A DNA stretch of 62,648 nt from Bifidobacterium italicum (GTDB taxonomy: Bacteria; Actinomycetota; Actinomycetes; Actinomycetales; Bifidobacteriaceae), in NCBI RefSeq assembly GCF_002286915.1, contig NZ_MVOG01000017.1:1-62648 (forward strand), given 5' to 3'. The position numbers and the translations under genes are program-made. Positions 41,195-50,942 of this stretch are shown here, piece by piece (positions within the stretch are counted from its first letter, which is position 1; each line of letters opens with the position of its first letter). The notes beneath the pieces were generated by a model, which was not told the DNA's origin, did no database searches, and saw only the letters and a list, made by a program, of their open reading frames with translations.

Positions 41195-44100
41195 ATGGTT
41201 CAACACACACCCCCGTTCGACCTGACTGAACCATTGGATGGTTCGTCATATATGTGTCGGGAAAATCTGCAAGACATCCTCGAACGCGAATTGCTTGGCC
41301 CCGCCCAAGGGGATACGGAATTGCTCGAAACGCGTCCGCAGAACAAATACATCCTTGGCCGTATCGCCCCTGCGCGCGTGGAGCTTGATGAACAAGACGC
41401 CGGCAATCAGGATTCCGAAGATGGCGATAACACGCAGACCGCGGGATCGGATGGCGAAGATGACGACGCATCGCCACGGCGGGGTCTGATGATTCCGTCT
41501 TCGATGGGTCTGCGCTTCCAAGTTCCGGATAATCTGGATGCGTTTACGGTGCATTGCTCGTGGGCGCGGTATGAGGATGAAAAAGTTGAGGTAGAAGATG
41601 GGGGAGGAAAGAAAACCACCACGCGCTATCGACGAGTGCCGCTGGAAGCGTCGGTGAAGATCCCGCTGAAAGACTTGCGTGATGGCGTCACCGCCCCATT
41701 CCCTGTACGTGACCATGTGGTGTTGCGCATTGACCGGTATGATGACCCCGAGCACAAGCGTTGCCTCATTGAGATCGCGCTATGCAATGACATGGAGTCC
41801 GAAAAGCCGGTGCCTACGTCAAAGTGGATGTTCCAAACTCAGTTGAACGTGGACGCCGATGGTCGGGCGATGTTCCTGCCTGTCCATGATTGGAATGAGG
41901 ATGCCTCATTCGAAGACGAGCCGGATTATGAGCAGCGCTGTCTGCGGTTGCAGTATCGCGATCGACTTGAATTCGCCGTAGGGCGCACGTGCTCCGTTGA
42001 TTGGACGGTTTCATCAGAGCATCCACGTCGTGCGACGAATGTGCGGACAACATGGATGCCTACCGCTGATATTCCTCAGACTGAAGCGCGCATGGTCGAC
42101 GGCGTCGAACTGGATATGACTAAACTGGCCACGATGGATGGTGAGCAATTGCACGCCGTCTTGTCTTCAATCGAAGAGGAATATACCGCATGGCTCCAAA
42201 AGCAGGAAGAATCCATCGATGCGTTGCCGGCGCATTTGCGGGCCACGGCTCGCGATGTGGTGGGCACAGCGCGTCTTGTGTCTGAACAATTGCGCGACGG
42301 CATCGAATTCCTGTGCGGAGATGCCGAAGCGCAGCATTGTTTCCGTTTCATGAATGCGGTTATGGCCGAACAGCGTGTGCATACGCAGATCAGCGCACTT
42401 CGCGCCAATGATGAGACGCTCTCCGTTGACGAGGCGCGCGCGCGGGTGCTCGCATGTTCATATCCGCATCATTGGCGCATGTTCCAGCTTGCCTTCATTC
42501 TCATGCAGATTCATGCGCTTACCGAGCCGCATATCGCACAACGCTCAGGTGAAGGTGTAGCGGCGCAAGCGCAGCTGCTCTTCTTCCCGACTGGCGGCGG
42601 TAAGACCGAAGCATATCTCGGCCTTGCCGCATACTCATTTGTCATTCGCCGCCGTCAAGGCGTGATCGGTGAAGGTGCCGATAAACTCGATGGATCCGAA
42701 GGCGTGACCGTTCTTATGCGCTACACGCTGCGATTGCTGACCTCGCAACAGTTCCAACGTGCTTCTACGCTCGTGTGTGCAGCCGAACTTGAACGTTGCA
42801 AAGATCCCAAAACATGGGGCGAAGAGCCTTTCCGCATTGGCTTGTGGGTCGGTACGAGCGTGACGCCAAAACGCGTCGAAGAGGCTGCTGAAGAGATACG
42901 CAAATCGTATGAACGCGCGAATGTGAATCCTTCCGTGCTGCAGATCATGACATGCCCGTGGTGCGGCAACGCGTTGACGGGCGCCGACGTGAAAGCGGAC
43001 CGGACGCTGGGACGCGTCTATATCCGCTGCTCGGATACACGAGGAACGTGTCCCTTTGCAGAGGGTGGCGCTGTGAAAGAGGGCATTCCTGTCCTCATGA
43101 CCGATGAGGAGATCTATCGACTCGTACCCGCGTTCGTGATCGCGACAGTCGATAAGTTCGCTCGTCTTGCGCGCGAGGGAATGGCGTCAAGCCTCTTCGG
43201 CTATGTTGGGCGTAAGTGTGACCGTCACGGGTATGTTTCCAAGCTGAATAGGCTTGGTAAATCTGATTTCCGGAACTGTGATCTCCAAGACGGTTCATGC
43301 CACAAAGCGACTAAGGATTATCCGGTCGCCCGGATTCATCCGGCGACGCGGCTGCGGCCGCCGGATCTCATCATCCAAGATGAATTGCATCTCATCACCG
43401 GCGCGTTGGGGACATCAGTTGGCCTCTTCGAAGCTGCCATCGATGTGATGTGCACATGGAAGGATGGCGAGGATCGTGAGATTCGCCCGCTGATTATTGC
43501 GTCGTCGGCGACGGTGCGCAATGCGCCGGATCAGGTGCACAAACTGTATGCGCGTAGCACCACGATGTTCCCTCCGCAGGTGCTTGACGCGTCCGATACG
43601 TTCTTCTCCCATGAGAAGCCATGCGGGCGCGCTACGCCAGGGCGACGCTACATTGGACTCTCTACGACCGGCGTGCGGTTGAGCGCAGCGGAAATTCATA
43701 CCGCGGAGACCTTGCTGAAGGGTGCCCAACTCCTCATGGACAGCCCGGGTGGCGGTAATGCGGCGGATCCGTACATGACGCTTGTCGCTTACTTCTCGAC
43801 AGTACGTGAATTGGCTGGCATGGCTCGATTCATGCAAGATGATATCAGCCTGCACACCAGACAGGGGCGCATCGGCAGTCATCTACCTCATCGTTCTGGC
43901 ATCGACGCAGGCAATCTGCGCGTTGGTGAGCTGACCTCGCGCATCTCGTCGGGAGACATCGTGCGTACGCTCAATGAGATGTCCGCATCCTTCGATGTGG
44001 AATATGACGCGAATCTTGCCGGCGCGCCGAACAAGGAACTTGATGTCAAGGAACCATCGAGGAAACGGCGAACGTCCAAGGATATGCACCCCTTCGACGC

Positions 44101-44911
44101 CGTGCTTGCGACGTCCATGCTGCAAGTCGGTGTTGATGTGCCTCGTTTGGGCCTCATGATGGTCGTGGGGCAGCCGAAGAACACGGCCGAATACATTCAG
44201 GCGTCGTCGCGCGTGGGGCGAGATGCGTCACATCCTGGACTTGTAGTCACCGTAGGCAACTGGGCGCGGCCACGAGATCTTGCGCACTACGAGCAATTCA
44301 AGGCCTACCATGAGTCCTTCTACGCTCGCGTGGAGCCTCTCTCGGTCACGCCGTTCTCGGCCACTTCGTTGGATCGTGGACTTGACGGATTGCTGGTGAG
44401 CGCCGCACGCGTTATGGACGCCACCAGCCAAGACGGCCTCAATCCGGAGATGAACGCGAGGTGTGTGCTCGAGAAGGAGGGGGCTAAGTGCCTTGAGAAC
44501 GTTGTTGAACGACTGAGTAAACGCATTTGTGATGCCGGCGGTGAGGAGGCGTCGCAAGAGGCCGAAAGGTATCTTCGTGACAGCGTCGACAGGTGGAAGC
44601 TCTTGGCGCAGGAAGATGCCAAGAAAAAAGTGGTACTTGCGTATGATCGCGTCCCCGAAGACGACGACAAGTATGACCGCCTCATCCGTTCCGCCGAACA
44701 ACTCGCTGAATCGGATGACGGGACGACGGGCCAGCGCTTCGTCGTCGCCAATTCGATGCGCGAAGTACAGCCGGAAATCAACATCCTCGTATCCCCTGAT
44801 CCCAATCGTCTGAAGTTTGACGATTCCGGCGATGATCTGCAATGGCAATACCAGACAGCACCCGCACACGACAAGAAAGATAAGGATAAGAAGGAGTCGA
44901 ACCATGAGTGA
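41195..44911 (+). CDS. drmA: DrmA, DISARM helicase-domain protein
   Basis: Core DISARM subunit, which with DrmB forms the DNA-binding complex. The 1238-residue protein carries Walker A FFPTGGGKTEAYL (near residue 464), a CPWCGN/CSDTRGTCPF cysteine pair set (about 585-615) that may bind zinc, a DEAH-like IIQDELHLITGALG (727), SSATVRNA (768), and helicase motifs V-VI in SMLQVGVDVPRLGLMMVVGQ and YIQASSRVGRD (1002). The start has GGGAG upstream and lies 11 bases after drmMI. The 3' end overlaps drmB by eight bases. Confidence 0.93.
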   Translation: MVQHTPPFDLTEPLDGSSYMCRENLQDILERELLGPAQGDTELLETRPQNKYILGRIAPARVELDEQDAGNQDSEDGDNTQTAGSDGEDDDASPRRGLMIPSSMGLRFQVPDNLDAFTVHCSWARYEDEKVEVEDGGGKKTTTRYRRVPLEASVKIPLKDLRDGVTAPFPVRDHVVLRIDRYDDPEHKRCLIEIALCNDMESEKPVPTSKWMFQTQLNVDADGRAMFLPVHDWNEDASFEDEPDYEQRCLRLQYRDRLEFAVGRTCSVDWTVSSEHPRRATNVRTTWMPTADIPQTEARMVDGVELDMTKLATMDGEQLHAVLSSIEEEYTAWLQKQEESIDALPAHLRATARDVVGTARLVSEQLRDGIEFLCGDAEAQHCFRFMNAVMAEQRVHTQISALRANDETLSVDEARARVLACSYPHHWRMFQLAFILMQIHALTEPHIAQRSGEGVAAQAQLLFFPTGGGKTEAYLGLAAYSFVIRRRQGVIGEGADKLDGSEGVTVLMRYTLRLLTSQQFQRASTLVCAAELERCKDPKTWGEEPFRIGLWVGTSVTPKRVEEAAEEIRKSYERANVNPSVLQIMTCPWCGNALTGADVKADRTLGRVYIRCSDTRGTCPFAEGGAVKEGIPVLMTDEEIYRLVPAFVIATVDKFARLAREGMASSLFGYVGRKCDRHGYVSKLNRLGKSDFRNCDLQDGSCHKATKDYPVARIHPATRLRPPDLIIQDELHLITGALGTSVGLFEAAIDVMCTWKDGEDREIRPLIIASSATVRNAPDQVHKLYARSTTMFPPQVLDASDTFFSHEKPCGRATPGRRYIGLSTTGVRLSAAEIHTAETLLKGAQLLMDSPGGGNAADPYMTLVAYFSTVRELAGMARFMQDDISLHTRQGRIGSHLPHRSGIDAGNLRVGELTSRISSGDIVRTLNEMSASFDVEYDANLAGAPNKELDVKEPSRKRRTSKDMHPFDAVLATSMLQVGVDVPRLGLMMVVGQPKNTAEYIQASSRVGRDASHPGLVVTVGNWARPRDLAHYEQFKAYHESFYARVEPLSVTPFSATSLDRGLDGLLVSAARVMDATSQDGLNPEMNARCVLEKEGAKCLENVVERLSKRICDAGGEEASQEAERYLRDSVDRWKLLAQEDAKKKVVLAYDRVPEDDDKYDRLIRSAEQLAESDDGTTGQRFVVANSMREVQPEINILVSPDPNRLKFDDSGDDLQWQYQTAPAHDKKDKDKKESNHE

Positions 44912-47051
44912 GCAGGAAAATGCCGGTGAGGTGAAGGCGCCTGAAGCATGGATCTATGATTCGACGAATGCCGTCAACCCACTTGACGATGAGGAACGAC
45001 TGCGGGGCATAGGGAAAAACTATGCTAAGGTCGGCGGTGCTCGTGGCACAACGCTGCTGTATACCTATGGTCCCGGTGCCATCATGGATATGCCGCATTT
45101 CACCGTCATGCCCATGGGTCTTGATGATTGGCAGCGCATCTGGGCGCGTCGCAATGGCGTCCCGACGGTCGAAGCACAGCGTTTGTTGGAAAACGTGCAG
45201 CTCATGCTGGGACCCCACGTTACCGAGTTGCGTCCATTCCCGTGGCAACCCAATCCGGATGGCAAAGCTCGTCAAGGCGATGATCTGGGTGTACCTGCAC
45301 GCATATTCCCGCAATGGCTGCGTTGCACGGGCTGTGATTTGCTTGCGCCGGTCTCGACCTTTGCTGACGGATATACCAACACCAATCCATACCGGCCGGA
45401 TCGTGCTGAATTCGTGCATAAAAATTGCCGAGGGCGGTCTGGTCGCAAGAAGCTCAAAAATCAAGTTTGCGTGTCGGCTCGTTATTTACTCGTATGTGAA
45501 AATGGTCATATGGACGAATTCCCGTATGACTGGTGGGTGCATAAGGGTGAGCCGTGCCCTGAGGCCGAGCATCCTCAGCTTCGCATGCGAGAAAGCAGCA
45601 GGAGTGAGGTAGGTGCTCGCATCGACTGCGTGAGCTGCGGTGCGCGCCGTTCTATGAGGGAAGCGCAAGGTTCGGAGAATCGGGCCAAGTTGCCGAGGTG
45701 CCGAGGCCGTATGCCCCATCTCAACGCGTTCGCGCCCAACGGATGCGACAGAATGCCGCGGCTTATGCTCATCGGTGCGTCCAATTTGTGGTTCCCTGTT
45801 GTGCAAAGCATCATCGATATGCCTCAGCTGGACAAGAAGTCGATGATGAGAGAGCACTATAACGCGTTATTGTCTGTATGTCATGGCTCGGCGGAGATGC
45901 TCACGAAGGCTGCAACTGATGTGCACATGTTTAGTGCACTCTCTTTGATGGTGAGTTCTTTTGTGGAGCAGGGCGACAAGAATGCCGACAAGAATATCGC
46001 GCGGGTATTGCGCGGCGTAGCGGAGTCGGAGTCGGAGCTTCGCTCGCTCGTCGTCGAAGTGCAGAAGCTCCGCGAGCCCACGGAAGAGGAGTTGCGCAAA
46101 GCGAAGGCAGCGTGGGAACCGGTCGATTTGCTCGTCCCGGAATGGGAGTACCTCAATCACAACGATTTCAAAGATGGTCGAGTATCTGATGATCAAAGTG
46201 GTCTTACCATACGCAATCAGCAGGTCACGCGGACGCTACGAGATATGGGGGTGCAACGTTTGCTGGCTGTGGATCGGCTCAGGAAGGTCAATGCGCTCAT
46301 TGGCTTTACCCGTGTCGATGACTTCGACCGTGCGAATGATCCCGGCTCGCGCTTTGTCCATCTCAATCGTGAATCCACCGTCAACTGGGTTCCTGCTACC
46401 GAGGACTTTGGAGAGGGCGTCTTCATTCAGTTTGATGAAGGCAGGATTGCCGAGTGGCAAGAGCGTATTCTCGGCACTCCGCTATGGAATGCGTATGTTA
46501 AAGCACATCGACGTAATTTCTATAACCGCTTCTCGGAGACGGCCAGGGACGTCGATCCGGATACGCGTCTTCCTCGTCCGCGGTATTGGCTGCTGCACAC
46601 GCTTTCGCATGCGCTCATCAAACGCATGGCGCTTTCGTCGGGCTATGGTATGGCAAGCTTGACGGAACGTTTGTACGCGTGGGATGCGAAAGATGAACGT
46701 CCGGCTGCGGCCGGCATCCTCATCTCCACGACGGCTTCGGATTCCGACGGCACGTTAGGAGGTTTGGTGGCGTTGGGCGAGCCTGAAACGTTCGAGCAAA
46801 TCATGGAGGAGGCGCTATGGGAAATGCGTCGTTGCTCGTCCGATCCGATTTGCGCTCAACGTGTTCCTCAGGATCCGGAGGACTTCCTTCACGGGGCTTC
46901 CTGTCATTGCTGCTGCATGCTGTCGGAGACCTCGTGCGAGCGGGCAAATCGTTTCCTTGACCGCAGATTCATTGTGCCATTGCCTGGTGAGTATGAGCAT
47001 GGATCGTACAAGGATTGTGCCTTCTTCCTCGTTGATAAGGATATGGGATGA
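44904..47051 (+). CDS. drmB: DrmB, DUF1998 protein of DISARM
   Basis: Partner of DrmA in the core complex. The 715-residue protein has a cysteine-rich N-terminal third (CTGCDLLAPV near residue 140; CVSCGARRSMREAQG and RCRGRMPH later) and a C-terminal DUF1998 domain (about 565-700) with RYWLLHTLSHALIKRMALSSGYG and the clustered CSSDPIC and CHCCCMLSETSCE, likely zinc sites. ATG at 44904 has AAGGAG upstream and the expected MSEQENAGEVK start. The stop overlaps drmC by four bases. Confidence 0.92.
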   Translation: MSEQENAGEVKAPEAWIYDSTNAVNPLDDEERLRGIGKNYAKVGGARGTTLLYTYGPGAIMDMPHFTVMPMGLDDWQRIWARRNGVPTVEAQRLLENVQLMLGPHVTELRPFPWQPNPDGKARQGDDLGVPARIFPQWLRCTGCDLLAPVSTFADGYTNTNPYRPDRAEFVHKNCRGRSGRKKLKNQVCVSARYLLVCENGHMDEFPYDWWVHKGEPCPEAEHPQLRMRESSRSEVGARIDCVSCGARRSMREAQGSENRAKLPRCRGRMPHLNAFAPNGCDRMPRLMLIGASNLWFPVVQSIIDMPQLDKKSMMREHYNALLSVCHGSAEMLTKAATDVHMFSALSLMVSSFVEQGDKNADKNIARVLRGVAESESELRSLVVEVQKLREPTEEELRKAKAAWEPVDLLVPEWEYLNHNDFKDGRVSDDQSGLTIRNQQVTRTLRDMGVQRLLAVDRLRKVNALIGFTRVDDFDRANDPGSRFVHLNRESTVNWVPATEDFGEGVFIQFDEGRIAEWQERILGTPLWNAYVKAHRRNFYNRFSETARDVDPDTRLPRPRYWLLHTLSHALIKRMALSSGYGMASLTERLYAWDAKDERPAAAGILISTTASDSDGTLGGLVALGEPETFEQIMEEALWEMRRCSSDPICAQRVPQDPEDFLHGASCHCCCMLSETSCERANRFLDRRFIVPLPGEYEHGSYKDCAFFLVDKDMG

Positions 47052-47824
47052 TGAATATGCAAAAGGCGTGCATACAACTCGGTCAGTATCTTACCGGTAC
47101 GGAAGCGCGTGATCTTGCCAATTTGCTAAAAAAGGGTTACCCATTGTCGGCAGCATTACAAAGTGCTATTGACAAGTCCTCTCGCCGCATGGAGATTGCC
47201 GAGTTGCTTACTGCTATTGAGGAGTGCAGCAGCGAGAATTCAGGCATTGCCTCCACGACGCTGGAGAATGTTGCGCTGCTGCGCGTCATCGAAGGTGCCC
47301 GTGCTGATCATTGTGAAGTGACTCCGGTATGGACTGCTCCGCAAGGGTTGGCACGGGAGGGAGAACTCAATGCCTTACGCGGCAAACTCTTGTTAGATGC
47401 AAAAACTTCCATTATGTGTTCGACATATAACTTTCAACGTTCAAGCGTTTTATGGGAAGCGCTTGAACAAATGTCAAAGAAACTGAATTTAGTGATTACG
47501 ATTTATATAGATGGGAGTGTTAATCGACGGGAGAGTGATAGTGACGGTTCGTCGGCTGAGGATATCGCGCGCGCGTTTCCGCAAGCTAAAGTGTTTCGTA
47601 CCAAGGTTTGCATAGACGATAACGGGAAAGAGGTGCGGTATCGTAATCACGCGAAGTTTTTGTGTGTTGATCACCATCAATTGCTCGTGACGAGCGCGAA
47701 CTTCTCCTATAGTGCGGAAGCACGCAATATCGAGTTGGGGCTGCGCATCGACGATCCTCGAATTGCAAAATCCGTTGAAGCTCAGATGCTTCGCCTCGAA
47801 TCCATGCTCTATGAGCTTGTGTGA
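47048..47824 (+). CDS. drmC: DrmC, phospholipase D-like protein of DISARM
   Basis: Accessory DISARM subunit with a PLD fold. A single HKD motif HAKFLCVD lies near residue 201, followed by LLVTSANFSYSAEARNIELGL; PLD enzymes with one motif act as dimers. The region SIMCSTYNFQRSSVLWEAL is a degenerate first half. In a tested class 2 DISARM, DrmC was reported as dispensable; whether that applies here is unknown. It has 258 residues, and the start overlaps drmB (ATGA). Around 47400-47560 GC drops to about 35-40%. A 17-bp dyad at 47832-47848 follows the gene. Confidence 0.88.
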   Translation: MMNMQKACIQLGQYLTGTEARDLANLLKKGYPLSAALQSAIDKSSRRMEIAELLTAIEECSSENSGIASTTLENVALLRVIEGARADHCEVTPVWTAPQGLAREGELNALRGKLLLDAKTSIMCSTYNFQRSSVLWEALEQMSKKLNLVITIYIDGSVNRRESDSDGSSAEDIARAFPQAKVFRTKVCIDDNGKEVRYRNHAKFLCVDHHQLLVTSANFSYSAEARNIELGLRIDDPRIAKSVEAQMLRLESMLYELV

Positions 47825-47831
47825 GCGTAGT

Positions 47832-47848
47832 GCGGTGACGGTCACCGC
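47832..47848 (+). terminator. Short dyad after drmC
   Basis: GCGGTGAC-G-GTCACCGC is a 17-bp palindrome eight bases past the drmC stop. It lacks a T-run, so termination is uncertain. Confidence 0.35.
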
Positions 47849-48009
47849 GTCCTTGGTGTGCGCCTATGGCTCTTCCTGCGCTGTGGGCACACTCTTCACC
47901 ATGTCGGAGTCTGGCCTAAGCATTTCGCTCACGCTTGCTCTTTCTCCCCTGTCTGCACTGTTCTCAATGTGAGCATATCCGGCTCTTCTCAAGTTAGTGT
48001 ATAAGGAAA

Positions 48010-49681
48010 TGGGGGGTGGTGCAGAAATGTTGGACTGCGTTGTCGTTGGTCTGATTATGCCATGAGGCCTAGTTCTTTTCGATGCTTCGTGATGCTGGTG
48101 CCGAACTCGGTCTTGACACGTTTGTCGCGGTACCAGCGCATGTAGGCGTCGAGCGCGTCCATGAATTCGTCCACCGTCTCGCCGCTGTGGTCGCGGTTGT
48201 AGTAGAACTCCTGCTTGAGCCGGCCGAAGAATCCCTCGGCCGCCGCGTTGTCCGGCGAGCAGCCCTTGGCGCTCATGGACCGCGTCAGACCATGCCTGTC
48301 GCAGATCGAGATCCATCCGGGCCACTGGTAGTGGCAGCCCCGGTCCGAATGGACGACCGGTCGCTCGCCTTCCGCGAGTGTGGCGCAGGCCTGTTCGAGC
48401 ATGGTGTCGGCGAGTTCCGCGTTGGGGCTCGTGCCGATCGTCCACGCGACCGGAAGTCCGTCGAAGCAGTCGATGACGGGACTGAGATAGACCTTGCGGC
48501 CTGCGACGTGGAACTCGGTGATGTCGGTGACCCACAGCATGTTGGGTCGTGGCGCGTGGAAGTCGCGCGCCACGAGATTGGCAGGGGCGTTGCCCGACTC
48601 GCCCTTGTAGGAGCTGTAGCATTTGCGCGCCCGGAGGCTGGGACGGATGCCGTGCTCGGCCATCAGCCGCATGACGCGCCTGGCGCACACGCGGATGCCA
48701 TTGGCGCGCAGCACCTGCCAGATGCGTCGGTAGCCGTAGGTCCCGTGGCTTTGCTCGAACGCGTCCAGCACGGGCGCGAGGAGCCATTCGTCCCTGGGCG
48801 GACGGCGCAGCCGTTCCTTGTTGTGGAAGAACGTGCTCCCCGCCATTTCGAACCGGTCGAGCAGCGAAGTCTCGCGCAGGCCGAGCGTGTCGGCCAGATG
48901 GATGACGAGCCGGGTCTTGTCGGCGTTAGGCAGTTTGACCGGGTCTGCGCCCGGGTCTTTTCCCAGTTCGTCGCGCATGAACCGCAAGGTCTCCACCTGG
49001 ATCTCGAGCTCGTCACGTTCGGCGCGCAGCTGCGCCAGGCGCTCCTCGAGGGCCGCCTGTTGGTTGTCCGGTGGTGTCCCGTGCCGCCGCCTCGCATCAA
49101 TGTCGGGCCTGGGGTTCTTCGGGTTCATCGTGCGCTCCTTGTTGGTTTCGGGAAGCATGGTGCGCTTCCAGTTTCGCACGACCGATGCGTCGACGCCGAT
49201 CTCGCGCGCCACCTGCGCGCTCGTCGCGTCCGTGGTCGTCACCTCGACCACGGCCTTCATGCGCGTCCCGGCATCCACGGGAGCGCGGCGCAGCCGCCGT
49301 TCGCCGGGCGCGAGCTCGTCGACCCAGTTCGCGAGCACCTCGTGGCTGGGATATCCCAACGCCCGCAGGGTGCGCCGCAGGCAGCGGCCGTGCTCGATGT
49401 AGTGATCGACCGCCGCCTGCTTCTGCTCCAGGTTGTAGCGGCCGCCGACGCGCCGGTCGACGAACGCCTCCGTTCCCGTCTTCTGCTCGTCCATCCATTG
49501 CGCGTGCCAGCGCGCCAGCATCGTGCGCGACGGGTATCCCAGCTCGTGGATCACCGCCATCGGGCTATGATCGTACCGCTCGTAGAGCTCCACGGCCCGG
49601 ATCTTCTGCTCCCTCGTATACGTCACCATCCAAGGGGCTCCTTTCCCAATCAGGAGTCCAAGATTTCGGCACCATCCCCCA
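48010..49681 (-). mobile_element. IS3-family element, apparently complete
   Basis: The element is 1672 bp. Its ends are imperfect inverted repeats: TGGGGGGTGGTGCAGAAAT on the left and TGGGGGATGGTGCCGAAAT read inward from the right, each followed by a TTGGACT segment. It carries one transposase gene. I see no clean target duplication (flanks AAA and ATG), which suggests a deletion or recombination after insertion. Confidence 0.8.
48055..49629 (-). CDS. IS3-family transposase, single uninterrupted frame
   Basis: DDE transposase of 524 residues. Two N-terminal helix-turn-helix segments (YTREQKIRAVELYERYDHSP; YNLEQKQAAVDHYIEHG) and a leucine-rich coiled coil precede the rve catalytic core with the acidic triad in LWVTDITEFHV, VVHSDRGCHYQW and NAAAEGFFGRLKQEF. 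IS3 elements normally make this protein by -1 frameshifting between orfA and orfB; here it is one open frame. AAAGGAG lies upstream of the ATG. It looks intact. Confidence 0.9.
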   Translation of the reverse strand: MVTYTREQKIRAVELYERYDHSPMAVIHELGYPSRTMLARWHAQWMDEQKTGTEAFVDRRVGGRYNLEQKQAAVDHYIEHGRCLRRTLRALGYPSHEVLANWVDELAPGERRLRRAPVDAGTRMKAVVEVTTTDATSAQVAREIGVDASVVRNWKRTMLPETNKERTMNPKNPRPDIDARRRHGTPPDNQQAALEERLAQLRAERDELEIQVETLRFMRDELGKDPGADPVKLPNADKTRLVIHLADTLGLRETSLLDRFEMAGSTFFHNKERLRRPPRDEWLLAPVLDAFEQSHGTYGYRRIWQVLRANGIRVCARRVMRLMAEHGIRPSLRARKCYSSYKGESGNAPANLVARDFHAPRPNMLWVTDITEFHVAGRKVYLSPVIDCFDGLPVAWTIGTSPNAELADTMLEQACATLAEGERPVVHSDRGCHYQWPGWISICDRHGLTRSMSAKGCSPDNAAAEGFFGRLKQEFYYNRDHSGETVDEFMDALDAYMRWYRDKRVKTEFGTSITKHRKELGLMA

Positions 49682-50033
49682 ATGCGGAACGCAAATTGCT
49701 AAAACACAGCTCAAGGACGGCGAGCGGCCGGTCATCCACTCGGACCGGGGCTGCCACTACCGCTGGCCCGGATGGATCCGCATCTGCGAACGCCACGGGC
49801 TGACCCGATCCATGAGCGCCAAGGGCTGCTCGCCGGACAACGCGGCCGCCGAGGACTTCTTCGGCCGGCTCAAACAGGAGTTCTACCACAACCAGAACCA
49901 TCAGGACCAGAGCGTCGACGAGTTCATCGACGCCCTCGACGCCTACATGGTCTGGTACAGGGACGAACGCATCAAGACCGCATACGGCACCAGCATCACC
50001 AAACGACGACGCAGACTGGGCCTCATGGCATAA
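49682..50033 (+). pseudogene. 3' fragment of a second IS3-family transposase
   Basis: Reads ERPVIHSDRGCHYRWPGW, NAAAEDFFGRLKQEFYHN and ends ITKRRRRLGLMA, closely similar to the C-terminal third of the neighbouring complete transposase but in the opposite orientation and with different residues. The 5' two-thirds is missing, cut off exactly where the complete element begins. Its own 3' inverted end continues to about 50071 and abuts the ISL3 right-end remnant. Confidence 0.88.
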
Positions 50034-50235
50034 TCAGACCAGCGACAACGCAGTCCAAGATTTATGCACCACCCCCGATCGAACGCGCTAAACTCGGGTT
50101 CAGGCCGTGCTTCCTCATTTTCTTTTTTGATCACACAACCAATGATGAAGCACGGCCCTTACACACTAACTTGAGAAGAGCCGCATATCCGTTGCGTGAA
50201 GGGGTGGCTACGGATTGGAACTGTTCTCGTGGCGG

Positions 50236-50241
50236 TAGAAT
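50236..50241 (+). promoter_or_regulatory. -10-like box, leaderless arrangement
   Basis: TAGAAT lies seven bases before the acetyltransferase ATG. It is the first host-like promoter after the IS nest. Confidence 0.4.
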
Positions 50242-50248
50242 TAGGGGC

Positions 50249-50812
50249 ATGAGTATCTATGACAGCTGCCCGGAACTGTGTGACGACGCCTACCGCATCC
50301 GGCTGATCGAACCCGACGACGCCGACGATCTGCTCGCCGTGTACGGCGACAGGCTCGCGCTGCCGTTCTTCAACTCCGACAATTGCCATGGCGCGAACTT
50401 CTACTGCCGCGACGTGCACGACGTGCGCGCGAGCATCGCCGCATGGCTCGACGAATACGCGCGGCGCGGCTTCGTGCGCTTCGCCGTCGAATCGTTGGCG
50501 ACGGGAACCGTGATCGGCACGCTGGAGATGTTCCGTCGCGAAGCCGACGACTATTACGACGACTGCGGCATCCTGCGCGTCGATCTGGCCGTCGATTACG
50601 AACGCGAGGACGTCATCCGCGACCTCCTCGACCTCGTCTCCGCGCCGTTCATGACATTGTTCGGCTGCGCGAGGATTGCGACGAAGGCGCCGCTGTACGC
50701 GGTCGAACGCCGCGCCGCGCTTGCCGGCGCCGGCTACACCGCGCGCCGCCAGCCGCTGATCGGCCACGACGGCACGCACTACTACGACTACTGGGTGATG
50801 GAACGCGCGTAG
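50249..50812 (+). CDS. GNAT-family acetyltransferase-like protein
   Basis: A 187-residue protein resembling GNAT acetyltransferases: RIRLIEPDDADDLLAVYGD at the N-terminus, WLDEYARRGFVRFAVESLATGTVIGTLEMF as the central beta strands, and GYTARRQPLIGHDGTHYYDYWVMERA at the C-terminus. The acetyl-CoA loop (usually Q/RxxGxG/A) is not obvious, so activity is uncertain. ATG at 50249 has no ribosome site but a -10 box seven bases upstream. Confidence 0.75.
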   Translation: MSIYDSCPELCDDAYRIRLIEPDDADDLLAVYGDRLALPFFNSDNCHGANFYCRDVHDVRASIAAWLDEYARRGFVRFAVESLATGTVIGTLEMFRREADDYYDDCGILRVDLAVDYEREDVIRDLLDLVSAPFMTLFGCARIATKAPLYAVERRAALAGAGYTARRQPLIGHDGTHYYDYWVMERA

Positions 50813-50942
50813 GACGCATGTAATCATCGATGATGCGAAAACCGGCTGCATCGGCGTGTCGATGCCGTCGATATCGCCAGCGAGAGGGACAATCAAGGCA
50901 CGACAAAAATCGAACGATACGGAAAAACGGGGGGGGATTGCG

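Larger units (their letters stand above)
47973..50190. mobile_element. Remains of an ISL3-type element with 8-bp target duplication, interrupted by IS3-type elements
   Basis: GCATATCC at 47973-47980 and again at 50183-50190 flanks two inverted ends. The left end GGCTCTTCTCAAGTTAGTGT (47981-48000) is the exact reverse complement of 50163-50182. An end starting GG and an 8-bp duplication are typical of the ISL3 family. Only 29 bases of the left end survive; about 110 bases of the right end survive (from about 50072). The transposase gene is missing, replaced by IS3-type DNA. Confidence 0.8.
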
